A DNA stretch of 64,000 nt from Flavobacterium segetis (GCF_900129575.1 NZ_FQWE01000004.1:248001-312000), one strand, 5' to 3'. Positions 8,274 through 16,910 are shown, numbered from the stretch's first letter. Made by a program: numbers and translations. The notes: a model not told the origin generated them from the letters alone.

Positions 8274-8540
8274 ATGTATTTAACTAAAGAGATTAAAGAA
8301 GAGATCTTCGCTAAACACGGAGAAAAAACAAACACTGGAAAATCAGAAGCTCAAATAGCTTTGTTCACTTTCAGAATCAGTCACTTAACGGAACACTTGA
8401 AAAAAAATCGTCATGATTACAATACAGAGCGTTCATTAGTATTGCTAGTAGGTAAAAGAAGATCATTGTTAGATTACTTGAAAAAGACAGAAATTAACAG
8501 ATATCGTGAAATTATCAAAGTATTGAATATCAGAAAATAA
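8274..8540 (+). CDS. rpsO: 30S ribosomal protein S15
   Basis: An 88-residue protein, close to the usual 89, that binds 16S rRNA in the central domain of the small subunit. Conserved features are TGKSEAQIALFTFRISHLTE, the basic LKKNRHDYNTERSL region and LVGKRRSLLDYLKKT with YREIIKVLNIRK at the end. The rpsO-pnp order is the common bacterial one, although a terminator-like hairpin and 230 bp separate them here. The start ATG has no Shine-Dalgarno sequence, which is normal for this phylum. Confidence 0.97.
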   Translation: MYLTKEIKEEIFAKHGEKTNTGKSEAQIALFTFRISHLTEHLKKNRHDYNTERSLVLLVGKRRSLLDYLKKTEINRYREIIKVLNIRK

Positions 8541-8547
8541 TCAATAG

Positions 8548-8577
8548 AAAAAGAGGTGCGCAAGTACCTCTTTTTTA
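8548..8577 (+). terminator. Terminator after rpsO
   Basis: AAAAGAGGT, an 8-base loop and ACCTCTTTTTT form a hairpin with a T run, starting 8 nt after the rpsO stop. Confidence 0.8.
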
Positions 8578-8774
8578 TTTTACAGTTTTGAGTCAAAAAT
8601 ACTGTTGCAATCCTGTCACAAAAGGGATTAAAATAAAGACTCCGTTATAAAGTTATCATACAACGGTATTGATATATAAAAAAGTTCGGTTTTTCATTGG
8701 GTTTTAGGCATTAACTACGCAAAACAACAACTACAACACAACTAGAACCCATGTTTAACTAATAAATTAAATTT

Positions 8775-10916
8775 ATGATTCCACAATTATTTGTAGAAAG
8801 TATCGATTTAGGTGATGGAAGAAACATCACAATCGAGACAGGTCGTTTAGCGAAACAAGCTGATGGATCTGTAGTAGTAAGAATTGGTAAGACTGTAATC
8901 TTAGGAACAGTTGTATCGTCAAGAAAAGCAAGTCCTGGTATTGATTTTTTACCACTTACGGTAGATTATCGTGAGAAATTTGCAGCAGCAGGACGTTTTC
9001 CAGGTGGTTTCTTCAAGAGAGAAGCACGTCCAAGTGATAATGAAGTATTAACAATGAGATTAGTTGACCGTGTTTTACGTCCGCTTTTTCCAGATGATTA
9101 CCATGCAGAAGTGCAAGTAATGATTCAGTTAATGTCTCATGACGATGATGTAATGCCAGATGCACTAGCAGGTTTAGCAGCATCAGCAGCACTTGCATTG
9201 TCTGACATTCCTTTTGAAACTTTGATTTCTGAAGCTAGAGTTGGTCGCATTGATGGAAAATTCATCATTAACCCATCTCGTGCTCAATTAGCATTATCTG
9301 ATATTGATATGATGATTGGTGCTTCTATGGATTCTATCGCAATGGTAGAAGGCGAAATGAAAGAAATTTCAGAAGCTGAAATGTTAGAAGCAATTAAATT
9401 TGCACACGAACATATCAAAAACCAAATTTCGGCTCAGTTACGTTTGCAAGCTGCTTTTGGAAAAAAAGAAGTACGTACGTACGAAGGAGAAAGAGAAGAT
9501 GAAGCTATTTACGCTAAAGTAAAAGCAGCATCTTATGATAAAATATACGCGATTGCAAGTAAAGGTTCGGCTAAACAAGAACGTTCAGCGGCTTTTGACG
9601 AAGTAAAAGAGGAAGTAAAAGCTTTGTTTACTGAAGAGGAATTAGCAGTAGATGGAGATTTAGTTTCTAAATATTTCAAAAAAACTAATAAAGAAGCAGT
9701 TCGTAACGTAACCTTAGATTTAGGTACACGTTTAGACGGAAGAAAAACTACTGAAATCAGAGACATCTGGTGCGAAGTAGATTATTTACCATCAGTACAC
9801 GGATCTGCTTTGTTTACACGAGGAGAAACTCAAGCATTGGCAACAGCCACTTTAGGAACATCGAGAGAAGCAAACCAAATTGATTCACCTTCACAACAAG
9901 GAGAAGAGAAATTCTACTTGCATTATAACTTCCCTCCTTTCTCAACTGGTGAAGCACGTCCTTTAAGAGGAACTTCAAGAAGAGAAGTTGGTCACGGAAA
10001 CTTAGCGCAAAGAGCGTTGAAAAATATGATTCCTGCCGATTGTCCTTACACCATTCGTGTAGTATCTGAAGTATTAGAATCTAATGGTTCTTCTTCAATG
10101 GCAACTGTTTGTGCGGGAACATTATCATTAATGGATGCTGGTATTCAAATGATTCGTCCCGTTTCTGGAATTGCAATGGGATTGATTACTGATGGAGATC
10201 GTTACGCTGTATTGTCTGACATTCTTGGTGATGAAGATCACTTAGGAGATATGGACTTTAAAGTAACTGGAACATCTGTAGGTATTACAGCTTGTCAAAT
10301 GGACATCAAGATTGACGGATTGAAATATGAGATTATGGAAGCTGCTTTGGCGCAAGCTAGAGACGGTCGTTTGCATATCCTTGGAAAACTAATTGAAACT
10401 TTAGCAGCTCCGAAAGCAGATGTTAAAGCATACGCTCCAAAAATCATTACAAGAAGAATTCCTAATGCATTCATTGGTGCCTTAATCGGACCTGGTGGAA
10501 AGGTGATTCAAGAATTACAAAAAACTACTGGAACAACTATTGTAATCAATGAAGACCCAATTACGGAAGAGGGTGTTATTGAAATTTTAGGAACTGATCC
10601 TGCAGGAATTGAAGCAGTATTGGCTAAAATTAAGTCAATCACTTTCAAACCACAAATGAATGAGTCTTATGAAGTGAAAGTAATCAAAATGTTAGATTTT
10701 GGCGCGGTTGTAGAATATACTTCAGCTCCAGGAAACGAAGTTTTGTTACACGTATCTGAGCTAGCTTGGGAACGCACAGAAAATGTTGCCGATGTTGTCA
10801 ATATGGGTGATGTTTTCCAAGTGAAATATCTAGGTATGGATTCTAAGACTAGAAAAGAAAAAGTGTCCAGAAAAGCACTTTTGCCAAGACCTCCACGTGA
10901 GGAAAGAAAAGAGTAA
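8775..10916 (+). CDS. pnp: Polyribonucleotide nucleotidyltransferase (PNPase)
   Basis: A 713-residue phosphorolytic 3'-5' exoribonuclease of the RNA degradation machinery. Domains in order are the first RNase PH-like domain (about 1-145), a helical linker (about 150-300, rich in [12 protein letters not shown]), the second, catalytic RNase PH domain (about 310-540, with [16 protein letters not shown] and [19 protein letters not shown]), a KH domain ([11 protein letters not shown]) and an S1 domain at 625-700 ([20 protein letters not shown]). Length and order are standard. The ATG at 8775 has no Shine-Dalgarno sequence. Confidence 0.97.
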   Translation: MIPQLFVESIDLGDGRNITIETGRLAKQADGSVVVRIGKTVILGTVVSSRKASPGIDFLPLTVDYREKFAAAGRFPGGFFKREARPSDNEVLTMRLVDRVLRPLFPDDYHAEVQVMIQLMSHDDDVMPDALAGLAASAALALSDIPFETLISEARVGRIDGKFIINPSRAQLALSDIDMMIGASMDSIAMVEGEMKEISEAEMLEAIKFAHEHIKNQISAQLRLQAAFGKKEVRTYEGEREDEAIYAKVKAASYDKIYAIASKGSAKQERSAAFDEVKEEVKALFTEEELAVDGDLVSKYFKKTNKEAVRNVTLDLGTRLDGRKTTEIRDIWCEVDYLPSVHGSALFTRGETQALATATLGTSREANQIDSPSQQGEEKFYLHYNFPPFSTGEARPLRGTSRREVGHGNLAQRALKNMIPADCPYTIRVVSEVLESNGSSSMATVCAGTLSLMDAGIQMIRPVSGIAMGLITDGDRYAVLSDILGDEDHLGDMDFKVTGTSVGITACQMDIKIDGLKYEIMEAALAQARDGRLHILGKLIETLAAPKADVKAYAPKIITRRIPNAFIGALIGPGGKVIQELQKTTGTTIVINEDPITEEGVIEILGTDPAGIEAVLAKIKSITFKPQMNESYEVKVIKMLDFGAVVEYTSAPGNEVLLHVSELAWERTENVADVVNMGDVFQVKYLGMDSKTRKEKVSRKALLPRPPREERKE

Positions 10917-11043
10917 TCAGATCTTAAGTTTACTAAAGGTTTATTTATAGAAAACCCCAATTCATTAGTTTGAATTGGGGTTTTCGTTTATGCACAAAAC
11001 TGCATGATAATTTATTATATTTACTATTCAAAACTGCATTAAC
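10912..11043 (+). repeat. Intergenic direct repeat, copy A
   Basis: The segment from the last pnp codons to the next start codon is clearly related to the segment 11880-11999. Shared pieces in order are GAGTAATCAGATCT, AGTTTACT, TTTATAGAAAACCCCA, TTTGAATTGGGGTTTTCGT and ATTATATTTACTATTCAAAAC. Each lies at the same distance from a stop codon on the left and a start codon on the right. See the finding on the BRO cassette. Confidence 0.75.
10951..10984 (+). terminator. Terminator after pnp (copy A of a duplicated intergenic block)
   Basis: AAAACCCCAATTCA, a short loop and TTGAATTGGGGTTTT form a strong symmetric hairpin 34 nt after the pnp stop. A related, weakened copy follows the next gene at 11919-11952. 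Confidence 0.85.
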
Positions 11044-11886
11044 ATGACAGAAGAAACTGCCTTGAAATTATTTGAAGAAAAACAAATACGTTCAATTTGG
11101 AATGAAGAAGATGAAAAATGGTATTTTTCTATCGTGGATGTTGTGGAAATACTCACGGAAAGCCCCAACTCAAGAAAATATTGGAGTGTGTTGAAAACCC
11201 GTTTAAAAAAAGAAGGAAGTCAGTTGGCTACAAATTGTAGTCAACTGAAATTACAGTCTTCTGATGGAAAGTTTTACAAAACTGATGTTGCTGACACAGA
11301 ACAGCTTTTTCGCTTGATTCAATCCATTCCATCTCCTAAAGCAGAACCATTTAAACTTTGGCTAGCAAAAATTGGAAGCGAAAGATTAGACGAAATGCAA
11401 GACCCTGAACTTTCAATAGATCGTGCTTTAGAGTATTACCTACAATTGGGATATTCTGAAAACTGGATTAACCAACGCTTAAAAAGTATAGAAATTCGAA
11501 AAGAATTAACAGACGAATGGAAAAGTAAAGGATTAAAAGAAGGAACTCAATTTGCAATTCTTACTGATATTATCACCAAAGCTTGGTCAGATAAAACAAC
11601 CAAAGAATATAAAATCCTTAAAGGTTTGAAAAAAGAGAATCTTCGTGATAATATGACCAACACTGAATTGATCTTAAACATGCTAGCCGAAGCATCCACC
11701 AAGGATATTTCGCAAGCTGTAAATCCAGAAACTTTTGGCGAGAGCAAAAAAGTAGCCCAACAGGGAGGCAATGTCGCTAAAGTAGCTTTGAAAGAATTAG
11801 AATCTAGAACAGGTAAAAAAGTAGTAAGTAATTTATCTGTTAAAAAACGCTCAGAAAATACTGGACTTAAAGAGGAGAATGAGTAA
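11044..11886 (+). CDS. BRO-N / DinD-like antirepressor-family protein
   Basis: A 280-residue protein. The N-terminal 110 residues look like a BRO-N domain, the DNA-binding module of phage antirepressors (IRSIWNEEDEKWYFSIVDVV, then YWSVLKTRLKKEG and FRLIQSIPSPKAEPFKLWLA). The remainder resembles DNA-damage-inducible protein D (LGYSENWINQRLKSIEIRKE, and GNVAKVALKELESRTGKKVV near the end). Such genes are often on prophages or mobile islands, but no other phage gene is present here. It sits between pnp and a conserved hypothetical gene, framed by duplicated intergenic DNA, which suggests secondary insertion. Its role is unknown. Confidence 0.75.
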   Translation: MTEETALKLFEEKQIRSIWNEEDEKWYFSIVDVVEILTESPNSRKYWSVLKTRLKKEGSQLATNCSQLKLQSSDGKFYKTDVADTEQLFRLIQSIPSPKAEPFKLWLAKIGSERLDEMQDPELSIDRALEYYLQLGYSENWINQRLKSIEIRKELTDEWKSKGLKEGTQFAILTDIITKAWSDKTTKEYKILKGLKKENLRDNMTNTELILNMLAEASTKDISQAVNPETFGESKKVAQQGGNVAKVALKELESRTGKKVVSNLSVKKRSENTGLKEENE

Positions 11887-11999
11887 TTAGATCTCAGTTT
11901 ACTGATGGTTTTTTATAGAAAACCCCATTTCGTTCATTTGAATTAGGGTTTTCGTGTTAACAAAGATTCATTATATTTGGTATTCAAAACCGATAAAGC
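11880..11999 (+). repeat. Intergenic direct repeat, copy B
   Basis: The counterpart of 10912-11043. It begins at the stop of the BRO-like gene (GAGTAATTAGATCT), contains a weakened hairpin around AAAACCCCATTTC / AATTAGGGTTTT (11919-11952) and ends with ATTATATTTGGTATTCAAAAC just before the next start codon. By eye about three quarters of the bases match copy A. Confidence 0.75.
11972..11979 (+). promoter_or_regulatory. -7 promoter element in repeat copy B
   Basis: TATATTTG is a full match to TAnnTTTG, 21 nt before the ATG at 12000. The same position in copy A reads TATATTTA, so the BRO-like gene has a weaker version of this promoter. Confidence 0.55.
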
Positions 12000-12626
12000 A
12001 TGTTTAGCAAAGAACTCAAGAAAGCGATACAAGAATTACCAAGTGGTGAGAAAGACAAATTAATTTTTAGACTTTTAAGAAGAGATTTAGATTTAGCTAA
12101 CCGATTGCATTTTGAATTAGTTGATGTGGAAACGGTGGAAGATAAAAGAGCAGCATTTGAATTAGAAATGTTACGAAAAATCAATCATTTTAGTGAGCGA
12201 TTTTATTCTGTTGGGTATCTACTTCAGGACACACGGTTTTTAAGTGGCGAAATCACATATCACGTAAAAATTACCAAAGACAAATTTGGCGAAATAAGTT
12301 TAAATCTTAGAATGTTGAACCAACTCTTAACAATCAATAATAAAAGAATAGAGTCCACGACCTATTCTAAAGCGTACACTTTGTGCATTTATGTTATTGC
12401 TCGTGCTTTTAAAATTTTAATTCTAATAAAATCGATTGATGAAGATTATTTCTTAGATTTCAAGGAAGATCTATCAGTTTTAGGAGAATTAATTGGACAA
12501 AATCCTATGCTAATGCGAACTGCTATAAATAATGGTCTAGATGTAAACTGGCTAATTTCTGCAGAAATTCCTGAAAATATTGTAGCAATACATAAAGAGA
12601 TTAGAGCGAATGGTTTTTTGAAATAG
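12000..12626 (+). CDS. Conserved hypothetical protein upstream of the sigma gene
   Basis: A 208-residue soluble protein without a signal peptide, mostly helical by composition. It starts MFSKELKKAIQELPSGEKDK and contains a run of charged residues (FRLLRRDLDLANRLHFELVD), followed by leucine-rich helices. I recognise no catalytic motif. A gene of this kind between pnp and the primary sigma gene is, to my recollection, a conserved flavobacterial neighbourhood, which would make the BRO-like gene the intruder. The function is unknown. Confidence 0.7.
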   Translation: MFSKELKKAIQELPSGEKDKLIFRLLRRDLDLANRLHFELVDVETVEDKRAAFELEMLRKINHFSERFYSVGYLLQDTRFLSGEITYHVKITKDKFGEISLNLRMLNQLLTINNKRIESTTYSKAYTLCIYVIARAFKILILIKSIDEDYFLDFKEDLSVLGELIGQNPMLMRTAINNGLDVNWLISAEIPENIVAIHKEIRANGFLK

Positions 12627-12703
12627 AAAAGAATTACATTAAATCTTGTATATTTTTTGAGAAATTTTCTAAGAATTAAAATTTTCTCGTTTTTCTATAA
12701 ACC

Positions 12704-12800
12704 GCGTTAGGGATAGAAGTGGAGCTCTTTTTTTAAGACCCGATTTTTAGGGTCTTAAAAAAAAGCGGGAACGAATAGCCCGATTCGCCGCGGCGAAAAC
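12704..12800 (+). ncRNA. Structured intergenic element, possible Flavo-1-like RNA (copy 1)
   Basis: Upstream of the sigma gene, GGGATAGAAGTGG (12710-12722) and AACGAATAGCCCG (12770-12782) flank a long hairpin: T-rich TTTTTTAAGACCC, loop, GGGTCTTAAAAAA (about 12728-12762). A GC-rich perfect palindrome TTCGCCGCGGCGAA follows at 12784-12797. The same layout, GATAGAAGyGG, variable hairpin, then (A/G)CGrATAGC, recurs at 15121-15212. This resembles the flavobacterial RNA motif called Flavo-1, but that identity is from memory and needs a covariance search. Confidence 0.5.
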
Positions 12801-12883
12801 GCCCAAAAATCTTTAAAAAAATTATTTTCAAATTATTGTAACTTTTTTGCAACTCCATACGTATAACTATTTGTACACTTAAA

Positions 12884-12901
12884 AATTGAGGAGACAAAAA
12901 C
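12884..12901 (+). promoter_or_regulatory. Shine-Dalgarno sequence before the primary sigma gene
   Basis: TTGAGGAGACAAAAACATG: GAGGAG ends 8 nt before the ATG at 12902. Starts of rpsO, pnp, rplU and rpmA in this window have no such sequence, as expected for flavobacteria, whose ribosomes hide the anti-Shine-Dalgarno. Confidence 0.6.
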
Positions 12902-13765
12902 ATGAGACAACTTAAAATCACCAAGCAGGTAACGAATCGTGAAACTGCATCATTAGACAAATATTTACAAGAAATTGGAAAAGTTGATCTTATTACAGCT
13001 GACGAAGAAGTAGAATTAGCTCAAAAAATTAAGGCTGGGGATCAAAAAGCCCTAGAAAAATTGACAAAAGCTAATTTACGTTTCGTTGTTTCGGTGGCCA
13101 AACAATACCAAAATCAAGGATTAACTCTTCCTGATTTAATTAACGAAGGAAACTTAGGATTGATTAAAGCAGCACAACGTTTTGATGAAACACGTGGTTT
13201 CAAATTCATTTCGTACGCGGTTTGGTGGATTCGTCAATCGATTCTTCAAGCTTTGGCTGAACAATCTCGTATCGTTCGTTTGCCTTTGAACAAAATTGGT
13301 TCTATCAATAAAATCAACAAAATGTACGCTTTACTAGAGCAATCTAATGAGCGTCCACCATCTGCTGAGGAAATTGCAAAAGAACTCGACATGACAGTAA
13401 ATGACGTAAAAGAGTCTATGAAAAACTCTGGTCGTCACTTATCAATGGATGCACCTCTTGTTGAAGGAGAAGATTCTAACCTTTATGACGTTTTACGTTC
13501 AGGTGAATCTCCAAATCCAGACAGAGAATTAATTCATGAATCATTACGTACTGAAATTGAGCGTTCATTAGAGACACTGACTCCTAGAGAAGCTGATGTT
13601 GTTCGTTTGTACTTTGGTTTAGGTGATCAACACCCAATGACTCTTGAAGAAATTGGAGAAACTTTCGACTTAACTCGTGAGCGTGTACGTCAAATCAAGG
13701 AGAAAGCAATCCGTAGATTGAAACACACTTCAAGAAGTAAAATCCTTAAAACTTATTTAGGATAA
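12902..13765 (+). CDS. rpoD: Primary RNA polymerase sigma factor (sigma-70 family)
   Basis: A 287-residue primary sigma of the short Bacteroidota type, lacking the large N-terminal region 1.1 of proteobacterial RpoD. Region 1.2 is at the start ([20 protein letters not shown]), region 2 spans about 50-125 ([38 protein letters not shown]), region 3 lies at 130-205, and region 4 is at the end ([35 protein letters not shown]). It should recognise the TAnnTTTG promoters seen throughout this window. A structured intergenic element and an outlying GAGGAG ribosome-binding site precede it. Confidence 0.95.
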   Translation: MRQLKITKQVTNRETASLDKYLQEIGKVDLITADEEVELAQKIKAGDQKALEKLTKANLRFVVSVAKQYQNQGLTLPDLINEGNLGLIKAAQRFDETRGFKFISYAVWWIRQSILQALAEQSRIVRLPLNKIGSINKINKMYALLEQSNERPPSAEEIAKELDMTVNDVKESMKNSGRHLSMDAPLVEGEDSNLYDVLRSGESPNPDRELIHESLRTEIERSLETLTPREADVVRLYFGLGDQHPMTLEEIGETFDLTRERVRQIKEKAIRRLKHTSRSKILKTYLG

Positions 13766-13774
13766 AAATAGTAT

Positions 13775-13821
13775 AAAGTCATAAAGTCTAAAGTTTTAAA
13801 GTCAGCGTACTTTATGACTTT
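13775..13821. repeat. 13-bp perfect inverted repeat after the sigma gene
   Basis: AAAGTCATAAAGT (13775-13787) and ACTTTATGACTTT (13809-13821) form a perfect stem with a 21-base loop. A further ACTTTATGACT follows about 10 bp on. There is no T run, so a terminator role is uncertain. Confidence 0.6.
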
Positions 13822-13893
13822 AGCCTTTTAAACTTTATGACTAATAAAAGTAACAACAGTTTGATTGACTGTTCGTTTTTTGATTGATGATTG

Positions 13894-13927
13894 AAACCTC
13901 GGCTGATTACCGAGGTTTTATTTTTAT
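13894..13927 (+). terminator. Terminator in the sigma-rpe interval
   Basis: AAACCTCGG, loop CTGATTA, CCGAGGTTT, then TATTTTT. A degraded second copy (AAACCTCAG...CCGTGGTTTTATTTTT) follows at about 13932-13984. Confidence 0.75.
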
Positions 13928-14105
13928 AAGTAAAACCTCAGTCTGTTCGAGCAAAGCTCTCGGGTATCCGTGGTTTTATTTTTATAAAAAACTGGTCAGT
14001 CAAAACCTTGCTCTAGTGTTTAGCTTCGCTCTATTCCGCTTTCAATATCAAGTTTGAAGTATATTTTTTCTATCTCAATTCTTTTCACTTTTCACTTTTT
14101 ACCTA

Positions 14106-14224
14106 TATGGCGTGTCCCTTCGTAAAAACTTCGGGTCGGGCTTTTCGTTACAATCTTTTTAATTTTATTCTGCTACGCAACATAAAATAAAAAAGGATTT
14201 CCACTTCACTCCCTCACGCAAAAC
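14106..14224 (+). repeat. Putative dispersed structured repeat
   Basis: This block has a recognisable flavour of intergenic repeats in flavobacteria. It starts GGCGTGTCCCTTCG, continues ACTTCGGGTCGGGCTTTTCG and TTACAATC, then has a hairpin CTTTTTAATTTTAT / ATAAAATAAAAAAG (14155-14194) and ends GGATTTCCACTTCACTCCCT. Similar wording in other genomes is a recollection only. The rest of the 13.8-14.3 kb interval is low-complexity AT-rich sequence with no ORF. Confidence 0.45.
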
Positions 14225-14283
14225 GGAATTAAAACTCCCGAATTGTCTTCATAAAAAAACTTTCGCAATCGTTTTAAATAACC

Positions 14284-14291
14284 TAATTTTG
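14284..14291 (+). promoter_or_regulatory. -7 promoter element of rpe
   Basis: TAATTTTG fits TAnnTTTG and lies 53 nt before the rpe start codon. No TTG is present at 17-21 bp upstream. Confidence 0.45.
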
Positions 14292-14344
14292 CAAAAACTA
14301 CAACTTAATAATCTGATTAAATTACAGATTAAACAACAACAAAA

Positions 14345-15007
14345 ATGAAAAATACTCTTATTGCTCCATCAGTATTGGCCGCTGATTTTGGAAACTTACA
14401 ACGTGACATTGAAATGATTAACAATTCTGAAGCAGACTGGTTTCATATCGACATCATGGATGGTGTTTTTGTTCCTAATATTTCTTACGGAATGCCAGTT
14501 TTGGAAGCAATTACTAAACACGCTACTAAGACCATTGATGTACATTTGATGATCATAGATCCAGATCGTTATATCAAAACTTTTGCTGATTTAGGTGCTA
14601 ATATTCTAAGCGTTCATTATGAAGCCTGTACTCACCTTCACAGAACGCTTCAAGCAATCAAAGCAGAAGGAATAAAAGCGGGAGTAGCCATAAACCCTCA
14701 TACTAATATTGACCTATTAGAAGACGTAATATATGATATTGACTTGGTTTGTATTATGAGTGTAAATCCAGGTTTTGGAGGCCAATCGTTTATTGAAAAC
14801 ACCTATGCAAAAGTTCAAAAACTAAAAGCTTTAATCAATAGAAAAGGGGCAACAACACTAATTGAAGTTGACGGTGGTGTTACTAACAAAAATGCAAAAC
14901 AACTTGTAGAAGCTGGAGCTGATGTTCTAGTAGCTGGAAGTTTTGTGTTCAAAGCCGAAAATCCAACGCAAACAATACACGATTTAAAGAAACTTATTAA
15001 TTTCTAG
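14345..15007 (+). CDS. rpe: Ribulose-phosphate 3-epimerase
   Basis: A 220-residue TIM-barrel enzyme of the pentose phosphate pathway that interconverts ribulose 5-phosphate and xylulose 5-phosphate in the cytoplasm. Family motifs are all present: IAPSVLAADFGNL, WFHIDIMDGVFVPNISYG, DVHLMI, SVHYEAC, MSVNPGFGGQSF and the phosphate-binding EVDGGV with VAGSFVF near the C terminus. The two metal-binding histidines and the aspartates in DIMDG and EVDGG are intact. The gene appears to be monocistronic. Confidence 0.96.
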   Translation: MKNTLIAPSVLAADFGNLQRDIEMINNSEADWFHIDIMDGVFVPNISYGMPVLEAITKHATKTIDVHLMIIDPDRYIKTFADLGANILSVHYEACTHLHRTLQAIKAEGIKAGVAINPHTNIDLLEDVIYDIDLVCIMSVNPGFGGQSFIENTYAKVQKLKALINRKGATTLIEVDGGVTNKNAKQLVEAGADVLVAGSFVFKAENPTQTIHDLKKLINF

Positions 15008-15108
15008 GAAATAGCGCTGATAGCGCCATTTTTTAATTATATTATTTTTTAGTTTGCAAAATGGTTAGCTAGGACTACATTAATGTAATCGCGATTTCTA
15101 ATATATTT

Positions 15109-15116
15109 TACTTTTG
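15109..15116 (+). promoter_or_regulatory. -7-like element in front of the structured element
   Basis: TACTTTTG matches TAnnTTTG and lies just before the element at 15121-15212. It would start transcription right at its 5' end. No TTG at the proper distance was found. Confidence 0.35.
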
Positions 15117-15120
15117 AAAG

Positions 15121-15212
15121 CTAAAGCCCTAGCCCAGATAGAAGCGGTATCCTTTTCCATCGCCTCCTTAGGCGAAAGAAAAGATATAGCGGATAGCTGG
15201 AATTAGCTTCTA
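15121..15212 (+). ncRNA. Structured intergenic element, possible Flavo-1-like RNA (copy 2)
   Basis: In the rpe-rng interval, CCCAGATAGAAGCGG (15133-15147) and ATATAGCGGATAGCTGG (15184-15200) flank a nested hairpin. The stem includes TATC / GATA, CTTTTC / GAAAAG and TCGCCT / AGGCGA with a CCTT loop. The outer CCAG / CTGG pair and flanking CTAG / TTAG can also pair. The core GATAGAAGyGG ... CGrATAGC is shared with the element at 12704-12800. No ORF is present in this 358-bp interval. Confidence 0.5.
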
Positions 15213-15330
15213 AAATTAACAATAGATTGTAAATTACAAACTTGAATGCTTTAAGTACTAATTACGAACGAAAGTTTCAAACCTTTAAAAGGCTAGGGCA
15301 TTTAAAAAAATCAGAAGCAACAAGACACAA

Positions 15331-15363
15331 AAAAACCGCCAATCTTACGAGAGGCGGTTTTTA
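15331..15363. terminator. Bidirectional terminator between rpe and rng
   Basis: AAAAACCGCC, an 11-base loop and GGCGGTTTTTA. It ends 2 nt before the rng stop codon and should end rng transcription on the minus strand and anything coming from rpe. Confidence 0.85.
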
Positions 15364-15365
15364 TT

Positions 15366-16910
15366 TTATTCTATAACTGCATTTTCTTTTTTATCGTAAA
15401 AATGATACTCTAAAAACGTGTAAGCGTCACGAGGTATAATTTTTACCCATTTTTTATGTTCAAAAAACCATTTTGAACGTAATGATGGAAAACCTTTAGT
15501 AAGGTATGCAGCCACAAATGGATGCACGTTCAGTACAACTTCCTTATGGTTTTTTAATGCTCTTTCTAGATCGAAATTGATTTTATCAATGATTTGAATT
15601 GGCGCTTCAATCTCGCCACTTTCATTATTAGGATCTTCTTCTCTAGTTTTAATATTTACTTCTGGTCTTACTCTTTGTCTTGTTATCTGGACTAAACCAA
15701 ATTTACTAGGAGGTAAGATTTTGTGTTTTGCTTTATCATCACTCATTTCCTCTTTCAAGAAATCGAACAAGACTTTCCGATTTTCAGGATTGGACATATC
15801 AATAAAATCAATTACTATGATTCCACCCATATCACGTAGACGTAATTGTCTAGCGATTTCGGCAGCAGCAATCATATTGACTTCCATGGCGGTATCTTCC
15901 TGGTTGGTAGCTTTATTAGAACGGTTTCCGCTATTTACGTCTATGACGTGCAAAGCTTCAGTATGTTCAATAATAAGATAAGCCCCTTTACTCATGGATA
16001 CTGTTTTTCCAAAAGAAGTTTTGATTTGTCTCTCTATGTTGTATTTCTCAAAAATAGGTGTGTCTTTTGATTGATAAAATTTAACAATTGACTGTTTGGA
16101 TGGTGCAATTTCTTGCAAGTAATCCTTTGTTTGGTTGTACAACTCTTCATCATCAATTTGAATACCGCTAAAGGTATCATTAAAAACATCTCTCAATATT
16201 GAAGAGGCTCTATTGAGCTCCCCTAACACTTTAGAAGGATGATGAGCAATTGGTAATTTTTTACACATTGCAGTCCATCTGCTGAGCAGGTTCTGCAAAT
16301 CTTTTTCTAATTCTACTGTACTTTTGCCTTCGGCTACTGTGCGAACAATAACACCAAATCCTTTTGGTTTGATGGATTGTACAAGACGTTTCAAACGATC
16401 CTTTTCTTTTTTGTCTTCTATTTTTTGAGAAATAGAAACTCGGTCAGAAAACGGAACCAAAACTATAAATCTACCAGCAAGAGAAAGCTCAGCGCTTATT
16501 CTTGGTCCTTTAGTAGATATAGGTTCTTTGACTACTTGTACTAAAACAGATTGATTGGAACTCAAAACATCAGTTATGGTTCCATCTTTGTCTATTTCTT
16601 TTTCAAACTGAAAGGTTTTTAGGGAGAAATCTTTTAATTTACCTGCGCTTACAAGTTTTATGAATTTCAGTTGGGAAGCTAGATTAGGACCTAAGTCGTG
16701 ATAATGTAAAAAGGCATCTTTTTCAAAGCCTACATTTACAAAAGCAGCGTTTAATCCGGCAACTGGTTTTCTGATTTTGGCAATAAATATATCACCAACT
16801 TGAAAATTGCTTTTTTCTTCTTCCTTGTGTAATTCAATTAGTTTTCCATCTTTTAATAAGGCAAAATCTACTGCTTCAGAACTAGATCTAATGATTAATT
16901 CTTTATTCAT
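15366..16910 (-). CDS. rng: Ribonuclease G (Rne/Rng family)
   Basis: A 514-residue single-stranded RNA endonuclease with a role in rRNA maturation and mRNA turnover. The start is set at the ATG at 16910 (MNKELIIRSSSEAVDFALL), where Rng proteins normally begin, rather than an in-frame codon at 16940. An S1-like domain fills about 35-130 (VGDIFIAKI, GLNAAFVNVGFEKDAFLHY). The catalytic aspartates are in HVIDVNSGNR and IVIDFIDMSNPENR. The last 100 residues form the small domain. The zinc-link CPxC motif of E. coli RNase E/G is not evident. The gene is transcribed towards the terminator at 15331-15363. Confidence 0.93.
   Translation of the reverse strand: MNKELIIRSSSEAVDFALLKDGKLIELHKEEEKSNFQVGDIFIAKIRKPVAGLNAAFVNVGFEKDAFLHYHDLGPNLASQLKFIKLVSAGKLKDFSLKTFQFEKEIDKDGTITDVLSSNQSVLVQVVKEPISTKGPRISAELSLAGRFIVLVPFSDRVSISQKIEDKKEKDRLKRLVQSIKPKGFGVIVRTVAEGKSTVELEKDLQNLLSRWTAMCKKLPIAHHPSKVLGELNRASSILRDVFNDTFSGIQIDDEELYNQTKDYLQEIAPSKQSIVKFYQSKDTPIFEKYNIERQIKTSFGKTVSMSKGAYLIIEHTEALHVIDVNSGNRSNKATNQEDTAMEVNMIAAAEIARQLRLRDMGGIIVIDFIDMSNPENRKVLFDFLKEEMSDDKAKHKILPPSKFGLVQITRQRVRPEVNIKTREEDPNNESGEIEAPIQIIDKINFDLERALKNHKEVVLNVHPFVAAYLTKGFPSLRSKWFFEHKKWVKIIPRDAYTFLEYHFYDKKENAVIE

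Noticed and set aside
11044..11886. Prophage at the BRO/DinD-like gene
   Set aside because: No integrase, capsid or other phage genes are next to it. It is a single cassette.
13775..13860. CRISPR-like array after the sigma gene
   Set aside because: The repeated AGTCATAAAGT strings are inverted and irregularly spaced, with no unique spacers.
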